From Sphaerospermopsis torques-reginae ITEP-024 (GTDB lineage: Bacteria > Cyanobacteriota > Cyanobacteriia > Cyanobacteriales > Nostocaceae), in assembly GCF_019598945.1 (NCBI RefSeq), contig NZ_CP080598.1:496001-560000 (forward strand): a stretch of 64,000 nt of DNA, read 5' to 3'. The notes under the pieces are model-generated. The model made no database searches. It saw nothing but the letters and a program-made list of their open reading frames with translations, and was not told the DNA's origin. The number at the start of each line of letters is the position of its first letter. Position 1 is the stretch's first letter. Made by a program: the position numbers and the translations under genes. Below are positions 62,903-64,000 of the stretch, one piece after another.

Positions 62903-63409
62903 GTGAAATCACAATTAGATAACCAACAATCTAATAAACCGTTGAATCTTTATGAACGAGATTTTCAATTGTGGATTGAACAAACAATTAGCTCCTTGGA
63001 AACAAAACAATTTAACTCATTAGATATTGAACATTTAATTGAGGAGCTTAAAGAATTGGGTAAATCAGAAAAAAGAGCATTAGAAAGTAACTTAATGGTT
63101 TTATTAGCACATCTACTAAAACTGATGGTTCAACATGATGCTCCTGATTCCATGAAACAAAGTTGGTATCGTTCAATTATTGAACATCGTCAACGAGTGA
63201 TCATCGCTATTAAAAATACTCCTTCGTTAAAATCTTATTTAGAAACCGCCTTAGAGATAGCTTATCCTGATGGGCGTAATTTAGCTATTCAAGAAGGGAA
63301 AAAAGCGTTTTTTGGTGTGCGTATTCCTCAAGAAAATGAATATCCAAATATTTGTCCTTTCTCTCTGGAACAAATATTAGATCAGGACTTTTTCGATTTT
63401 CCTAGTTAA
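62903..63409 (+). CDS. DUF29 family protein
   Basis: A 168-residue DUF29 protein: YERDFQLWIEQTISSLETKQFNSLDIEHLIEELKELGKSEKRALESNLMVLLAHLLK, then SWYRSIIEHRQRVI and a PDGRNLAIQEG segment. DUF29 is a helical family common in cyanobacteria, of unknown function. GTG start at 62903 with aaaggagaag nine bases upstream. It is followed after 12 bp by hoxW and is likely co-transcribed with it. Confidence 0.9.
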   Translation: MKSQLDNQQSNKPLNLYERDFQLWIEQTISSLETKQFNSLDIEHLIEELKELGKSEKRALESNLMVLLAHLLKLMVQHDAPDSMKQSWYRSIIEHRQRVIIAIKNTPSLKSYLETALEIAYPDGRNLAIQEGKKAFFGVRIPQENEYPNICPFSLEQILDQDFFDFPS

Positions 63410-63421
63410 TAGTGATTAATA

Positions 63422-63880
63422 ATGAAAAAAGTAATAGTGATTGGTTACGGTAATGAATTACGCAGTGATGATGGAGTGGGAAAAAAAATAGCTGATACTA
63501 TTGATTCCTGGAATTTATCAAATGTAAAATCCCTAGCAGTTCATCAACTCACACCAGAATTAGCGGATGAATTGGCCAATGTCAATTTATCAATTTTTGT
63601 TGATGCTACGATTAATGAAAATATGGTAGTAGCACCTTTATCATTAACAAATGATCATTATCATAGTATAGGACATTTTGCAGATCCGCGATCGCTCCTA
63701 GCTTTAACTGAATTTCTCTATGGTAAATCTCCTATAGCTTGGTTAGTTACAGTACCAGGACAAAATTTTGAATTAGGCGATCGCATTTCACTAAAAGCAG
63801 AAAAAGGTATTACCACTGCACTTTCAAAAATCATGCAAATTCTTGAACAAAATAACAATTTAGGGATCACATCAGAATGA
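63422..63880 (+). CDS. hoxW: hydrogenase maturation protease HoxW
   Basis: A 152-residue endopeptidase of the HyaD/HycI/HoxW family: VIGYGNELRSDDGVGKKIAD holds the first metal-sensing acidic residue, LSIFVDATIN the second (Asp), and DHYHSIGHFADPRSLLALTEFLYG the His. These bind nickel of the hydrogenase precursor, after which the C-terminal tail is cut. Given the hoxH gene nearby and the similarity, HoxW is more likely than HupW. ATG start at 63422. Confidence 0.88.
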   Translation: MKKVIVIGYGNELRSDDGVGKKIADTIDSWNLSNVKSLAVHQLTPELADELANVNLSIFVDATINENMVVAPLSLTNDHYHSIGHFADPRSLLALTEFLYGKSPIAWLVTVPGQNFELGDRISLKAEKGITTALSKIMQILEQNNNLGITSE

Positions 63881-63908
63881 ATTTTTATCTCCATCTCCCT
63901 ATCTTTAC

Positions 63909-63931
63909 TGTCACCTGTCACCTGTCACTTA
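63909..63931. repeat. gtcacct heptamers
   Basis: Three copies of gtcacct between hoxW and the last, partial gene. Confidence 0.85.
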
Positions 63932-63950
63932 TTGAAAGGAGTAATTAATT

Positions 63951-64000
63951 ATGCAAGCATCTATCAAACCAACCGCAGACAAAGCTTACGACATCTTACA
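63951..64000 (+). CDS. start of an unidentified gene (runs off the right edge)
   Basis: ATG at 63951 after a clear AAAGGAG ribosome binding site (63935-63941) opens MQASIKPTADKAYDIL and is open to the end. Sixteen codons are not enough to name it. By position it may belong with the hox maturation genes. Confidence 0.6.
   Translation, partial: MQASIKPTADKAYDIL

Overview
The window is chromosomal DNA of a filamentous, very probably heterocyst-forming cyanobacterium (order Nostocales; Anabaena/Dolichospermum/Nostoc relatives). The evidence is a complete beta-carboxysome cluster, a CO2-uptake NDH-1 operon, a bidirectional hox hydrogenase operon, a DevBCA-type exporter, a DUF3122 protein, Ycf34, frequent GCGATCGC (HIP1) octamers, low GC, and many short tandem repeats of 7-10 bp (gtcacct, attttag, taccaat, agtcagg types) filling the gaps between genes. 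I see no intact insertion sequence and no CRISPR array.

Layout. 1-430: the end of an AAA ATPase gene running off the left edge, and a doubtful small ORF. 965-13117: the inorganic-carbon region. It holds a LysR regulator, ccmO-ccmN-ccmM-ccmL-ccmK1-ccmK2 (all minus strand, transcribed from ccmK2 towards ccmO), and the divergent ndhF4-ndhD4-cupB operon, which makes the CO2-hydrating NDH-1 variant. CcmM has three RbcS-like domains, the cysteine pair of a redox-activated carbonic anhydrase, and an internal GTG start with a good Shine-Dalgarno sequence for the short form. 13219-16636: a membrane protein of unknown role, nadA, a metallophosphoesterase and tRNA-Ser(UGA). 16862-18838: an AAA ATPase plus a small predicted PD-(D/E)xK nuclease beside the tRNA, a candidate two-gene defence system. 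18969-21071: an ABC ATPase that reads directly into a headless permease, apparently a gene fusion.

21232-28922 is an accessory zone rich in toxin-antitoxin genes: a Uma2 protein, UPF0175/DUF3368, a NYN nuclease, two DUF433/DUF5615 pairs and a decayed HigBA locus, with metF and trpS between them. The two DUF433/DUF5615 pairs are bounded by repeats that copy the 3' end of metF, which suggests stepwise insertion at the metF terminus.

29148-37927 is mostly housekeeping: a B12-type radical SAM protein, a START-like protein, the CCA-adding enzyme, ycf34, tsaB, Uma2, argD, a K+ channel and an MMADHC-like protein. 38791-42759 is a tetR-devB-devC-devA operon. 43107-55020 holds an HtrA protease, a LabA-like NYN protein, two universal stress proteins, a phosphoribosyltransferase next to a hydrolase-like protein that lacks its nucleophile, and a stand-alone response regulator. 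It also holds a 1335-residue protein that joins an OmpR-type response regulator to Hpt, receiver, PAS and histidine-kinase domains.

55128-63880 is the hox region: hoxE-hoxF-hoxU-DUF3122-hoxY-CBS/CP12-hoxH, then a pentapeptide protein (opposite strand), a truncated alcohol dehydrogenase, DUF29 and the hoxW protease. A further gene starts at 63951 and leaves the window. Several genes end or appear to begin inside the tandem repeats, so these repeats shape protein termini as well as intergenic DNA.
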